From NCBI GenBank assembly GCA_937872925.1, contig CALMUT010000359.1:1-49211 (forward strand): a stretch of 49,211 nucleotides of DNA. Reading direction: 5' to 3'. Under the pieces are notes generated by a model, which was given only the letters and a program-made list of their open reading frames with translations, did not search any database and was not told the DNA's origin. Shown piece after piece: positions 8,810 through 16,746 of the stretch. Every line of letters starts with the position of its first letter. Positions within the stretch are counted from its first letter, which is position 1. The DNA is from an uncultured Myxococcales bacterium. Lineage in GTDB: Bacteria; Myxococcota_A; Polyangia; Polyangiales; Polyangiaceae. A program made the translations under genes and the position numbers.

Positions 8810-9664
8810 TTGTCCAAACGCAAGAAGCCCCTGCCCCCACGGCCACCGCCGAAACGCACATCGCCGGCGCCGGGTGCCGCTGCCGCAGCCGAAAAGCGGC
8901 CTCCGGAAGACGCTGACAGCTCAGATTCGTCCCCAGACATCCGTGTCGCCTATGGTCCCGCTGGGCGTGAGACGATGGCGGCGATCGCAGAGGACGTCGC
9001 GCGCGCCGCGTTCCCCCCAGAGCCGGTGAGCAAGGTGACGCGGGCCATCATTCCCCCGCAGACCTCAAGCCCGGACCTCTCCTTCGAGCTCGCCCCCGCC
9101 GGCCGTGAAACGCTTTCGGCAATCGTTGGTGAAGCCAAGCAACACGCCCCCACGGACGTGCGGGCTCCCATGACGACCATCGACTACGACGAACCCATCG
9201 ACCGTCGCAAAAGCGGACCGGAGATCGTGCTCAAAGAAATGAGCCCCGGTCGCGAAGCCCTTGCCGCCATCGAAAACGAGCCCGCGTCGGGCGCACTGGC
9301 CCCAGGCCGAAAGCGCGTCAGCACCCGGGGCTACGCCGACCCGACGGCCCAACCCGAAGTCCAAGCCGTGCGCGTCGGACGAGACACCCTGGAAGCCCTG
9401 GCTCGGGCCGTCGGCCCCGAGTCTGCACCGACGTCGGGTGTGCACGCCGCGCTGGAGGTCTTCGAAATGGTGACCTTCGTCATCCGTGGCGACGACCTTG
9501 CGGCGCTTTCTTCCGAGACCATGCGGCGCCGCTTCGTCGAGGAGCGCCTGTTGCGACGCCTGCCGGTCCGAGACATGGCCCACGTGGACCGCATCGACGT
9601 CACGCCCTGGACCGTGAAGAACACCGTGGTTCTTCGAGTCTGGTGCCGACTACCCGCGGACTGA
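8810..9664 (+). CDS. Uncharacterised protein with four degenerate GREtLaAI repeats
   Basis: The 284-aa frame begins at a TTG (8810) preceded by AGGACAGG. The N-terminus is basic and Pro/Ala-rich. A short motif then recurs four times: GPAGRETMAAI at residues 49-59, PAGRETLSAI at 96-105, SPGREALAAI at 145-154 and VGRDTLEAL at 189-197. Spacing is about 45-49 residues and each copy is preceded by a D/E-hydrophobic strand-like segment. Residues 210-284 look like a compact alpha/beta domain with alternating hydrophobic strands (FEMVTFVIRG, TVVLRVWCRL). No signal peptide or membrane helix is visible, so it is likely cytoplasmic. I recognise no family. It follows gltD by 58 bp and could be read from the same promoter, though no functional link is evident. 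Confidence 0.75.
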   Translation: MSKRKKPLPPRPPPKRTSPAPGAAAAAEKRPPEDADSSDSSPDIRVAYGPAGRETMAAIAEDVARAAFPPEPVSKVTRAIIPPQTSSPDLSFELAPAGRETLSAIVGEAKQHAPTDVRAPMTTIDYDEPIDRRKSGPEIVLKEMSPGREALAAIENEPASGALAPGRKRVSTRGYADPTAQPEVQAVRVGRDTLEALARAVGPESAPTSGVHAALEVFEMVTFVIRGDDLAALSSETMRRRFVEERLLRRLPVRDMAHVDRIDVTPWTVKNTVVLRVWCRLPAD

Positions 9665-9722
9665 GTTCGCCGAGTCAGCCCGGCGATCATTTTCCCCTCA
9701 AGCCGGTGTAGGCTCGCTGACC

Positions 9723-11318
9723 ATGCGTCGAGAGGATCGAGAGCGCGCACAAATTGAAGCGGCAACCCGAGTTGTCGACCGCATCGTGGCCCGAGCGAAG
9801 ACCAGTGATGAACTGGAGGAGGTGCTCAGCGATACGCTGTATTGGGAGCGCCAGCGCCTCGACCGCGAACGCAAAGACAAAAAGCGCATCAAGCAGGACG
9901 TCGCCTTCTATCAGGAACTCGGGCGCAAACTGCGTCACGCCTCGGAGCCGGATTTACGGGACTACCTCGACCGCGTTGCCCGCCGCTTCGCCGGAGAGAT
10001 CGTCGGTAGCTTCGACGACCGCGTCTACCGCATGTCGACGACCGCCGTGCCCGCAATTCTCAGCGTGATGCTACGTGCAACGACGCCCGACAGACTACGC
10101 AGCTTGTCGGGGATGCGCCGCGGGCTGTCAGACCATGTCGAGGTGCAAGGCGCCGTGGACCGGGTCAAACGCCTAGGCAAACTGGGCACGATGATCGTAG
10201 TGCCCACGCACTCGTCGCATCTGGACAGTTTGGTGCTCGGCTATGCGGTGCACCTGCTGGGCATGCCGCCGCTGCTTTACGGCGCAGGCCTCAATCTGTT
10301 CGAAAACCCAATCATGTCGTTCTTCATGAACAACCTGGGCGCCTACCGGGTCGATCGAAAGAAGAAGGACGCCCTGTATAAGGACGTGCTGAAAGAGTAC
10401 GCCACGGTCGCGCTCGAACTTGGCTACGACAACCTATTTTTCCCGGGAGGAACCCGCAGTCGCAGTGGAGTGGTTGAACAGCACCTCAAGCGTGGCCTGC
10501 TGGGCACCGGGGTCCAAGCGTTCGTCAACAACCTGCGCGCTGGGCGCGACAAGCCAAACCTATATGTCGCACCGTGCACCATTTCCTACAAGCTCGTGCT
10601 CGAGGCAGAAACGCTGATCGAGGATTATCTCAAGGAGGTAGGCAAGTCCCGCTACATCATCGAGGACGACGAATTCTCGCGACCGCGACGAGTACTGGAG
10701 TTCATGAAGGAACTCGTCTCTTTGGATGCGCGGGTGGTGGTGACCTTCGCCGAACCCCTGGACCTCTTTGGAAACCCGGTAGACGACGCCGGACAGAGTC
10801 TCGATCCCCGCGGCCGAGTCGTGGACCCGAAATCCTACGTCATGGTTGATGGCGAGCCGAAGCACGACCGCCAGCGCGACGCCGAATACACCAACGAGCT
10901 TTCCAGGGAGATCGCGGCGGCCTTTCTACGCCACAACGTCGCGATGTCGACCCACGTCGTCGGCTTGGCAGCCTCGCGGCTTTTGACTCGGAAGAACCCC
11001 GACGTGGACCGCTATCGCTTGCTGCGCACAGGGGGGATCAGTCCCTGTTTCTCCCTCAGCGAAATCAGCGGCGAGATCGACCACCTGGTCAAGACCCTCG
11101 CCGAGCTTCCGAGTGGCCCTCGCCTCGGCCCGGAGATCGCAGGCCAACCCGCCGACGGGATCCTTGAAGACGCACTCAAGGCGTACGGCTGCTATCATTT
11201 GCATCCAGCGTTGCAGCGTCGCGGCGATCGCATCTTTCATGAAGATCGCAACTTGCTGCTGTACTACGGGAACCGCCTGCGCGGCTATGACTTGGGACGC
11301 GCCCTGGGAGCGAACTGA
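9723..11318 (+). CDS. plsB: Glycerol-3-phosphate acyltransferase (PlsB-like)
   Basis: The predicted reaction is transfer of an acyl group to sn-1 of glycerol 3-phosphate at the inner membrane, giving lysophosphatidate. The 531-residue protein has the acyltransferase block I HSSHLD (H-x4-D) near residue 160, a block II region LGAYRVDR, and block III FFPGGTRSRSG. It is shorter than enterobacterial PlsB (about 800 residues) and has a charged helical N-terminus of about 70 residues. The next gene, gpsA, starts 2 bp after its stop and supplies the glycerol 3-phosphate substrate, which strongly supports the assignment. The family also includes dihydroxyacetone-phosphate acyltransferases, so the exact acceptor is inferred from context. 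Confidence 0.85.
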   Translation: MRREDRERAQIEAATRVVDRIVARAKTSDELEEVLSDTLYWERQRLDRERKDKKRIKQDVAFYQELGRKLRHASEPDLRDYLDRVARRFAGEIVGSFDDRVYRMSTTAVPAILSVMLRATTPDRLRSLSGMRRGLSDHVEVQGAVDRVKRLGKLGTMIVVPTHSSHLDSLVLGYAVHLLGMPPLLYGAGLNLFENPIMSFFMNNLGAYRVDRKKKDALYKDVLKEYATVALELGYDNLFFPGGTRSRSGVVEQHLKRGLLGTGVQAFVNNLRAGRDKPNLYVAPCTISYKLVLEAETLIEDYLKEVGKSRYIIEDDEFSRPRRVLEFMKELVSLDARVVVTFAEPLDLFGNPVDDAGQSLDPRGRVVDPKSYVMVDGEPKHDRQRDAEYTNELSREIAAAFLRHNVAMSTHVVGLAASRLLTRKNPDVDRYRLLRTGGISPCFSLSEISGEIDHLVKTLAELPSGPRLGPEIAGQPADGILEDALKAYGCYHLHPALQRRGDRIFHEDRNLLLYYGNRLRGYDLGRALGAN

Positions 11319-11320
11319 CC

Positions 11321-12346
11321 ATGGGGACAAAACGCGACGAAACGATTGGAGTGGTGGGAGCGGGCAGCTGGGGCACGACGCTGGCCGTCGTTGCCTGCGA
11401 GCACGGCACCAAGACGCTATTGCATTGCCGCAAAGAAGAAGTCGCAAAGGAGCTGAACGAAACGCGCCTCAACCAGACCTACTTGCCCGACATTCGGCTT
11501 CCGTCGAATCTCGAAGCAACGGCCGACCTGCAGCGGGTCGCCGAAACCTGCCAATTCATTCTGTTCGTCGTCCCCAGCCACGGCTTCCGAGCGACGGCAC
11601 GGGTGCTCGGCGGTTACGTGACCGGGCAGCACATCGTCGTGCATGCCACGAAGGGCATCGAGCAAGGGACTCACAAGCGCATGAGCGAAGTCCTGCGCGA
11701 AGAGACCTGCCTGCGAAAAATCGGCGTACTTTCCGGACCGAACTTGGCCAGAGAACTGGCGCAACATCATCCAACCGGCACGCTGGTGGCTTCGGCCTAC
11801 GATGAAGTCTTTGCCCGAGCCCACGCGGCTCTACACACGGACTATTTTCGCGTCTACGGCGGCCGGGACGTCGTCGGAGCCGAAGTCGCAGGCGCGTTCA
11901 AGAACATCGTGGCACTAGCCGCTGGGGTCGCTGCGGGACTGAAGCTGGGAGAAAACACCAAGGCGCTACTGTTGACGCGCGGGCTTTCAGAAATGGCGCG
12001 GTTCGGCGTGTCCATGGGGGGTGAGCTGATGACCTTTGGGGGAATGGCGGGCATGGGCGATCTGATCGCCACCTGTTCGTCCCCGCTCTCCCGCAACCAC
12101 CAGGTCGGTGCGCGCCTGGCCGCCGGCGAGAGCCTCGCCAAGATCCAAAGCGAAATGCAGATGGTGGCGGAGGGTGTGAAGACGACCAGAGCGGTTCACG
12201 AGTACGCTCGCGAGAAGGGACTCGACCTGCCCATTGTCGCAGCGGTGCATCGGCTTCTCTACGAGGGCGGCGACGTACCCACGCTGCTGCGCGACTTGAT
12301 GAGCATTCCCACCGGCCGAGAGTTCGTCGCATTGTCCGCCAACTAG
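11321..12346 (+). CDS. gpsA: Glycerol-3-phosphate dehydrogenase [NAD(P)+]
   Basis: GpsA reduces dihydroxyacetone phosphate to sn-glycerol 3-phosphate, the backbone for phospholipids. The 341-residue product has the N-terminal dinucleotide motif GVVGAGSWGTTLA, the conserved SGPNLARELA segment and the catalytic-lysine region GAFKNIVALAAGVAAGL, then an all-helical C-terminal domain containing GGMAGMGDLIATCSS, all typical of the family. The ATG lies 2 bp after the plsB-like stop, so the two should be translated from one message. The gene is convergent with the plsC-like gene, 17 bp apart. Confidence 0.97.
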   Translation: MGTKRDETIGVVGAGSWGTTLAVVACEHGTKTLLHCRKEEVAKELNETRLNQTYLPDIRLPSNLEATADLQRVAETCQFILFVVPSHGFRATARVLGGYVTGQHIVVHATKGIEQGTHKRMSEVLREETCLRKIGVLSGPNLARELAQHHPTGTLVASAYDEVFARAHAALHTDYFRVYGGRDVVGAEVAGAFKNIVALAAGVAAGLKLGENTKALLLTRGLSEMARFGVSMGGELMTFGGMAGMGDLIATCSSPLSRNHQVGARLAAGESLAKIQSEMQMVAEGVKTTRAVHEYAREKGLDLPIVAAVHRLLYEGGDVPTLLRDLMSIPTGREFVALSAN

Positions 12347-12363
12347 TGCGGTCGCCGCTCGGG

Positions 12364-13077
12364 TCAGCCCTGGTGTTGCGGGGGCAGCCGCCGCGTGATC
12401 CGCGCCCGAACTTCTTCGACCAGAGCCTCTTTTTGCTCCGTGCCGAACTCCTTCGGGTCTACGGGCTGGCCGACGTAGAGCTGGACCGTACCGCCAGGAT
12501 GCACCGTCCAGCCATCGGCAAGCAGCACGTCGCGGGTGCCCACGATGGTCACTGGCAGGATGCGCGCTCCCGTCTCGAGCGCCAGGTGGAAGCCGCCCTT
12601 CTTGAAGGGAAGAAGTTTGCCGGTCCGGCTACGCGTGCCCTCGGGGGCGATCCAAATACTCGTTCCCTGAGCAAGCGCTGTCTTGGCGTGTCGCAGGCTT
12701 TCGATCGCCTGCCGGCGGTCCCTGCGGTCGACTTCAACGAACCCCGCGGCCCGCATTGCCGTCGACCACACGGGCACCCGAAAGAGCTCCGTTTTCGCCA
12801 CCATGCGCACCCGCCGCCCGAGAGACTGGAAAATGACCGGGATGTCGTACAGCGACTGGTGGTTGCTCATGACCACGAAGGCTTCGTCCGCCGGAACGCT
12901 GTCGACATCATAAGCGTGCAGCTGGATCCGCGCTTGGTCGAGCAAGCGACGGGACCAGCGGTCGAGGCGCTCGTCACACGCAGACGTCGTGATGCGGCCG
13001 ATGGCGGAATCCGCGACCGTTGGGACGCTGATCTTCGCCGTCTCGACGATTGCTCGGGACAGGTGCCATAGCGTCAT
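12364..13077 (-). CDS. plsC: 1-acyl-sn-glycerol-3-phosphate acyltransferase (PlsC-like)
   Basis: PlsC acylates lysophosphatidate to phosphatidate at the cytoplasmic face of the inner membrane. The protein has NHQSLYD (H-x4-D block I), VDRRDRRQA as block II and PEGTRSR as block III, followed by PFKKGGFHLA and ILPVTIVG, all in family order. The ATG at 13077 (237 residues) is preferred; the frame stays open to a TTG at 13101, which would add eight residues. With the neighbouring plsB-like and gpsA genes on the opposite strand, the locus covers each step from dihydroxyacetone phosphate to phosphatidate. Some homologues act in lipid A or ornithine-lipid synthesis, so substrate identity rests on context. 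Confidence 0.9.
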   Translation of the reverse strand: MTLWHLSRAIVETAKISVPTVADSAIGRITTSACDERLDRWSRRLLDQARIQLHAYDVDSVPADEAFVVMSNHQSLYDIPVIFQSLGRRVRMVAKTELFRVPVWSTAMRAAGFVEVDRRDRRQAIESLRHAKTALAQGTSIWIAPEGTRSRTGKLLPFKKGGFHLALETGARILPVTIVGTRDVLLADGWTVHPGGTVQLYVGQPVDPKEFGTEQKEALVEEVRARITRRLPPQHQG

Positions 13078-13163
13078 GAGCCGGACTTGTGGAGGTATCA
13101 AAACTCGGCCGCGCTCGCAACGCCGATGCGGTGCACCGGGGCCCTGCCGCTTATTGGCACAAT

Positions 13164-14681
13164 CTACTTGGAGCGCCGCAGTAGCTCCAGCACCGCATTC
13201 GCGGCGGCGTCGTGCTGGAAGAGCACTTGCCGCCGGGGCGGAGCCCGCACGGTTCCCGGGGCGGGAATGATTTCGGAGACATACACCAGCTCCAAATATT
13301 GGAGCCGATCCGCCGCGTGACCGGTGCGCTCTGGATATCGCAGGAGGTAGTCGCGCACGCCATGCAGGTAGCCCGCGAACCGAGGTTCGGCGAGTCGCCG
13401 GTGGAAATCCCCGGTAGCCTGGCTCATGCCGAACCCAGTCGCAGGTTGCACGTCAAAGTCGGGTGCGCGACCGGTCAGCACGTCGATCGAGCGCCCATCC
13501 ACAGTGCGCGCGAAAGCCACCAGCTTGCCGTCTTCCTGTGGTGGGTTCGGCGCGAACATGCTCCAGCCTTGGAACATGCGTGGCGTCATCACGATTGCGC
13601 GGACCCACTCCGGTTGCGTCGGCTTCAAGGCGGCGGGAACCGCTTGGTTTTCGATGCATAGCTGCCACACCGCGACAAACAGGAGCAGCCCTACGCAGCT
13701 CTGTGACAAATGCTTTCGCGGCCCACCCAAGCGCGAACGCCCAGAAGTGGGTCCATGATTGCAGCGCGATTCGCTGCGTACGTTCGCCCACAAGAAGCGA
13801 CCCCAGCGCGTCGTCGGAGCGCAACGGCCCAATCGATGTTGGAGTCCACGCCAGGCTCCCGCCGGCAACAGTGCGACGAATCCAGCCATCATTACCCAGG
13901 AAAACGGCCCCAGTTCGACACACGCGGCGATGCTCGAATGCAACAAGACGCCCAACAAAAGCGCGAGCATACGCGCGCGATTTTGGGCAAAGGGGGAAAC
14001 GAGCAAGATCGCGATGGCAGCTTCGAGCCCAAGCGCCCCCCAGGTGAGGAGCTTGCCCCACGAAAGCGGTAGCGTTGCCCGAAGCGCTGCGCCCAAGCCG
14101 GTCACCATGCGGTCTTGCTGCAGAAAGTAGTACAGCGCGGTGCCGTCTTTCCAAGCGTCTCCGTTCTTATGAACGGTGTTGAAGAAGTAGATCACGAACC
14201 ATTGCATCAGCAGCGCAAACGCCGCCAGTGACACCACGCGCAGTTGCCCCCGTCGAACGCCCGGCGCGGCGATGGCGGTCATGCCCGCATCCCAGCTGAA
14301 GCGGGCCCCTAGGGGCAGAAACCAGGTCCAGACAAGAAGCAGGTTCAGCACGACCATGCCGCCGTTCTCGAGCAGCACATTGCGACTGTTGAGACTCACC
14401 GAAAGCACCGCGACAAGAGCGTGAGCGATGGACGTTCGGTAGCCGAGGGTGAACGCACAGCCCGCCGCCAGATGCAGCGCAAAGAGCAGCCAGACTTGCG
14501 TCGGAGTACTGGCCGCGAAGTACGCGCTGAACAGATGCGGGCTCGGCGGCTCACGCAGCACCACGTAGTTCGGAAGCCAGCCGACGTTCGAGTAGTGCAG
14601 CAGGAACTCAGGTGCCCGTCGCAGCAGGTCCACCACGATCACGAGGCCGAACAGCACTCGAAACAATCCGAGGGAACGCAC
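13164..14681 (-). CDS. HTTM-domain polytopic membrane protein
   Basis: The 505-residue product begins at a GTG (14681) with RSLGLFRVLFGLVIVVDLL, the usual start of HTTM (vitamin K-dependent gamma-carboxylase-like) membrane domains. The frame continues 13 codons upstream without an ATG, so the true start may lie slightly earlier. Several hydrophobic segments follow, including FALLMQWFVIYFFNTVHKNG, a hallmark of the family, and GDAWKDGTALYYFL. A polar stretch of about 45 residues in mid-protein separates the last helices from a soluble C-terminal domain with FQGWSMFAPNPP, also frequent in HTTM proteins. The biochemical role of bacterial HTTM proteins is largely unknown, and carboxylase activity should not be assumed. 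Confidence 0.85.
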   Translation of the reverse strand: MRSLGLFRVLFGLVIVVDLLRRAPEFLLHYSNVGWLPNYVVLREPPSPHLFSAYFAASTPTQVWLLFALHLAAGCAFTLGYRTSIAHALVAVLSVSLNSRNVLLENGGMVVLNLLLVWTWFLPLGARFSWDAGMTAIAAPGVRRGQLRVVSLAAFALLMQWFVIYFFNTVHKNGDAWKDGTALYYFLQQDRMVTGLGAALRATLPLSWGKLLTWGALGLEAAIAILLVSPFAQNRARMLALLLGVLLHSSIAACVELGPFSWVMMAGFVALLPAGAWRGLQHRLGRCAPTTRWGRFLWANVRSESRCNHGPTSGRSRLGGPRKHLSQSCVGLLLFVAVWQLCIENQAVPAALKPTQPEWVRAIVMTPRMFQGWSMFAPNPPQEDGKLVAFARTVDGRSIDVLTGRAPDFDVQPATGFGMSQATGDFHRRLAEPRFAGYLHGVRDYLLRYPERTGHAADRLQYLELVYVSEIIPAPGTVRAPPRRQVLFQHDAAANAVLELLRRSK

Positions 14682-14972
14682 GTCAACGCTGGCGTAGCGC
14701 GCCCCAAGCAGCCAGTGCCTTCATTGCGCGTTCTGGGCGCGGGCCGGGTGCGCTGTCCACGCTTCCTAGCGTCACCAGGTTTCGTCCCCAGCGTCCACCA
14801 GCGCGGGCTGGCTAGTCGCCCTCCTGGGCCAAATGCCCACATGTCGGTCCGACGGTTAAACTCGGTGTTTGGCCAACTCGGGTCGGTTGCGGCCGCGAAA
14901 GTTCCTAAAGGCACGATAGGCTGGTGATTCAGGTCGCGGTAGAATAGTCTGACGCCGTCAAAAGCCCGTCGA
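14682..14972. other. Intergenic region between divergent genes
   Basis: About 290 bp separates the HTTM gene start from the zinc-ribbon/GYF gene start and must hold both promoters. A TAGAAT hexamer at 14940-14945 could serve as a -10 element for the plus-strand gene, but no convincing -35 is spaced correctly. I see no strong inverted repeat or RNA fold here. Confidence 0.4.
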
Positions 14973-16643
14973 ATGGAAGTCTCGTGTTCCAACTGCCCCG
15001 CGCGCTACGCGGTGCCCGACGCCAAAGTGCGTGGCCGCAAGGTCCGCATTCAATGCAAGCGCTGCAAGGCCGCCATCGTCGTCGACGGGACGGGTCTCGC
15101 TGCGGGTGACGCAAAGCGCGAGCCCGCCAAAGCTGAAGTCCCTGCACCCGCGCCCGCGCCCGCGAAAGCAGCGTCCGTAGCAGCCGCTCCCGGGGGAAAG
15201 CCGAAGCAACTCGAGGCGGCGCCCCGGCCACGGATGGACTCCGGTTGGCGGGAGCCCGGAGCGGTCAATGCGCCCGGTCCCAAGGTCCCCGGCGCGGGCA
15301 TGGGCGCGCGTCCGCGCTCCGCGATGAAGCGGACCATGATCGGCGGTCTCGGTGGCCCCGGCGCGGATGCCGAGCCCCAAGCGCCAGAGGCGCCAGAGGC
15401 GCCGCCAGCCCCGGAACCCAAAGCTCCCGCTGCCGAAGCGAAACCCTCACCTTCCCCGGACCCAGAACGCCCCAAGCCAACGCCCTCGCCTGCTCCGGCA
15501 TTGTCAGCGCCGCGCCCCGACGCCGCGCCGCCGCGCCCGGACGCCGCGCCACGGGCCCGCTCCGCGATCAAAAAGACGATGATCGGGATCCCGCCCCCCG
15601 CGGCGCCCGCGCCACAACGGCCGGAGCCGGAGCCGGAACCCGAGCTGCCACCGATCGCGGAAGTCGAGCCCTCGGCGCCAGAACCGCCGCGCCCGGGCAT
15701 GGCGGCCGAATGGACCGTGGCCATCACCGACGACCAGCACGAAGAGCTGACCACGAGCGAGGTGGTCGAGCTGTATGTGCGAGGCGGCATCGATTTCGAA
15801 ACCTTCATCTGGGCCGAAGGCATGGACGACTGGAAGCAGCCCTGGGAAATCCCTCTGCTTGCCATTCAGCTGCGGCAGCGTGGACTGCTCCCGCCAGGCG
15901 AGGGGGAACAGATCATACCGAGCACGGACTTCGACAACGAAGACGAGCATACTGTTGTCGCCCAGGGCCCGGCATTCGCCCGAGCAGATCCGTCCGGCGC
16001 CTGGCATGAACCGGGAGGTTGGCAGGAGCAAGGGGAAGCCGACATCGGCTTCGAAGACGTCACGGTCAGCATGGACGCGCCCCATGCTGCGATGCTGTTG
16101 CGCAACACGGACCCTGAAGACGTCACGATGGACGCCGATGTCGATGAACTCCTCGATGGAGCGCGTCCGGCGGGCACGCCCTACGCGGGTGGCTACGATT
16201 CAATACCTGCTGCCCACGTCGAGTCCGACTTCGCCGACGACAGCTACGATTTGACTGACCAAATGGTCCGACCCGAGGGTCTGGGCGAAGCCCCCTACCC
16301 GAGCCCCAGAGCCCCCGAGGAGCGACAGCCCATCAGCGCCGGGGACATCATGGACTTCCATGTCCCACAACCGCCGAGTCCGCCCGTCTCGGCACCTTTC
16401 GAGTACCCCGCCGCTTCGGCGCCGCAGCCCTACCCGGCCTCCGGCGCCGCCAGCTATCCCCAGAACCCACAGTTCGCAGCGCCCCAAGCGTCGGCACCGC
16501 CGGCGACACAACCGAAGCCAGGCGGGCGCGGCGGCGGAGGCCTTTTCATTCTGGTGATCGTCTTGATCTTGTTGCTCTGCGCCGTTGCGGTCGCCTACGT
16601 CACACGCCAACCACCACAGCTATGGGACCGACTTCCTTTCTGA
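14973..16643 (+). CDS. MJ0042 zinc-ribbon / GYF_2 / single-TM protein
   Basis: The 556-residue protein starts with a zinc ribbon of the MJ0042 type, with Cys5, Cys8, Cys28 and Cys31. A Pro/Ala-rich linker follows and contains two near-identical short motifs, RSAMKRTMIG (TMIG at 121-124) and RSAIKKTMIG (TMIG at 202-205). Residues 246-300 form a GYF_2 domain (EWTVAI...ELYVRGGID...WAEGMDDWKQPWEI). An acidic and then Pro/Gln-rich stretch leads to one hydrophobic helix near 520-543 with only about 13 residues after it, so the bulk should be cytosolic. The order zinc ribbon, disordered linker, GYF, TM recalls the cytosolic half of Myxococcus GltJ, a motility-complex subunit, but the large periplasmic part of GltJ is absent. 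Specific function is unknown. Confidence 0.85.
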   Translation: MEVSCSNCPARYAVPDAKVRGRKVRIQCKRCKAAIVVDGTGLAAGDAKREPAKAEVPAPAPAPAKAASVAAAPGGKPKQLEAAPRPRMDSGWREPGAVNAPGPKVPGAGMGARPRSAMKRTMIGGLGGPGADAEPQAPEAPEAPPAPEPKAPAAEAKPSPSPDPERPKPTPSPAPALSAPRPDAAPPRPDAAPRARSAIKKTMIGIPPPAAPAPQRPEPEPEPELPPIAEVEPSAPEPPRPGMAAEWTVAITDDQHEELTTSEVVELYVRGGIDFETFIWAEGMDDWKQPWEIPLLAIQLRQRGLLPPGEGEQIIPSTDFDNEDEHTVVAQGPAFARADPSGAWHEPGGWQEQGEADIGFEDVTVSMDAPHAAMLLRNTDPEDVTMDADVDELLDGARPAGTPYAGGYDSIPAAHVESDFADDSYDLTDQMVRPEGLGEAPYPSPRAPEERQPISAGDIMDFHVPQPPSPPVSAPFEYPAASAPQPYPASGAASYPQNPQFAAPQASAPPATQPKPGGRGGGGLFILVIVLILLLCAVAVAYVTRQPPQLWDRLPF

Positions 16644-16668
16644 CGTTGGCTGCGCGAAGTCCGATTCG

Positions 16669-16746
16669 ATGGTCGCAACTCTGAGTCTCGCGGTGAGCAC
16701 ATTCATAGTGCTTGGAGTGGTTGTGCTCGTGATCCGGGGGCGCTGA
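16669..16746 (+). CDS. Putative 25-aa membrane micropeptide
   Basis: An ATG at 16669 opens 25 codons encoding a short N-terminus and one hydrophobic helix (LSLAVSTFIVLGVVVLVI), ending in RGR. The stop TGA shares its last base with the ATG of the TrkA-N protein (TGATG), a classic coupling arrangement. The positive tail suggests the C-terminus stays in the cytosol. The size and form recall KdpF-type accessory peptides of potassium transporters, but there is no sequence proof of homology. No strong Shine-Dalgarno motif is visible before it. Confidence 0.45.
   Translation: MVATLSLAVSTFIVLGVVVLVIRGR

Noticed and set aside
12346..13071. 241-aa plus-strand frame directly after gpsA
   Set aside because: Antisense to the plsC-like gene, which carries the acyltransferase motifs.
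13154..13175. TGGCAC...TTGG resembling a sigma-54 promoter
   Set aside because: The spacing and the missing GC at -12 do not fit the consensus.
14639..14992. 117-aa minus-strand frame spanning the HTTM/zinc-ribbon gap
   Set aside because: It overlaps the starts of both flanking genes, has no ribosome site or recognisable domain, and turns Arg/Thr-rich at its C-terminus.
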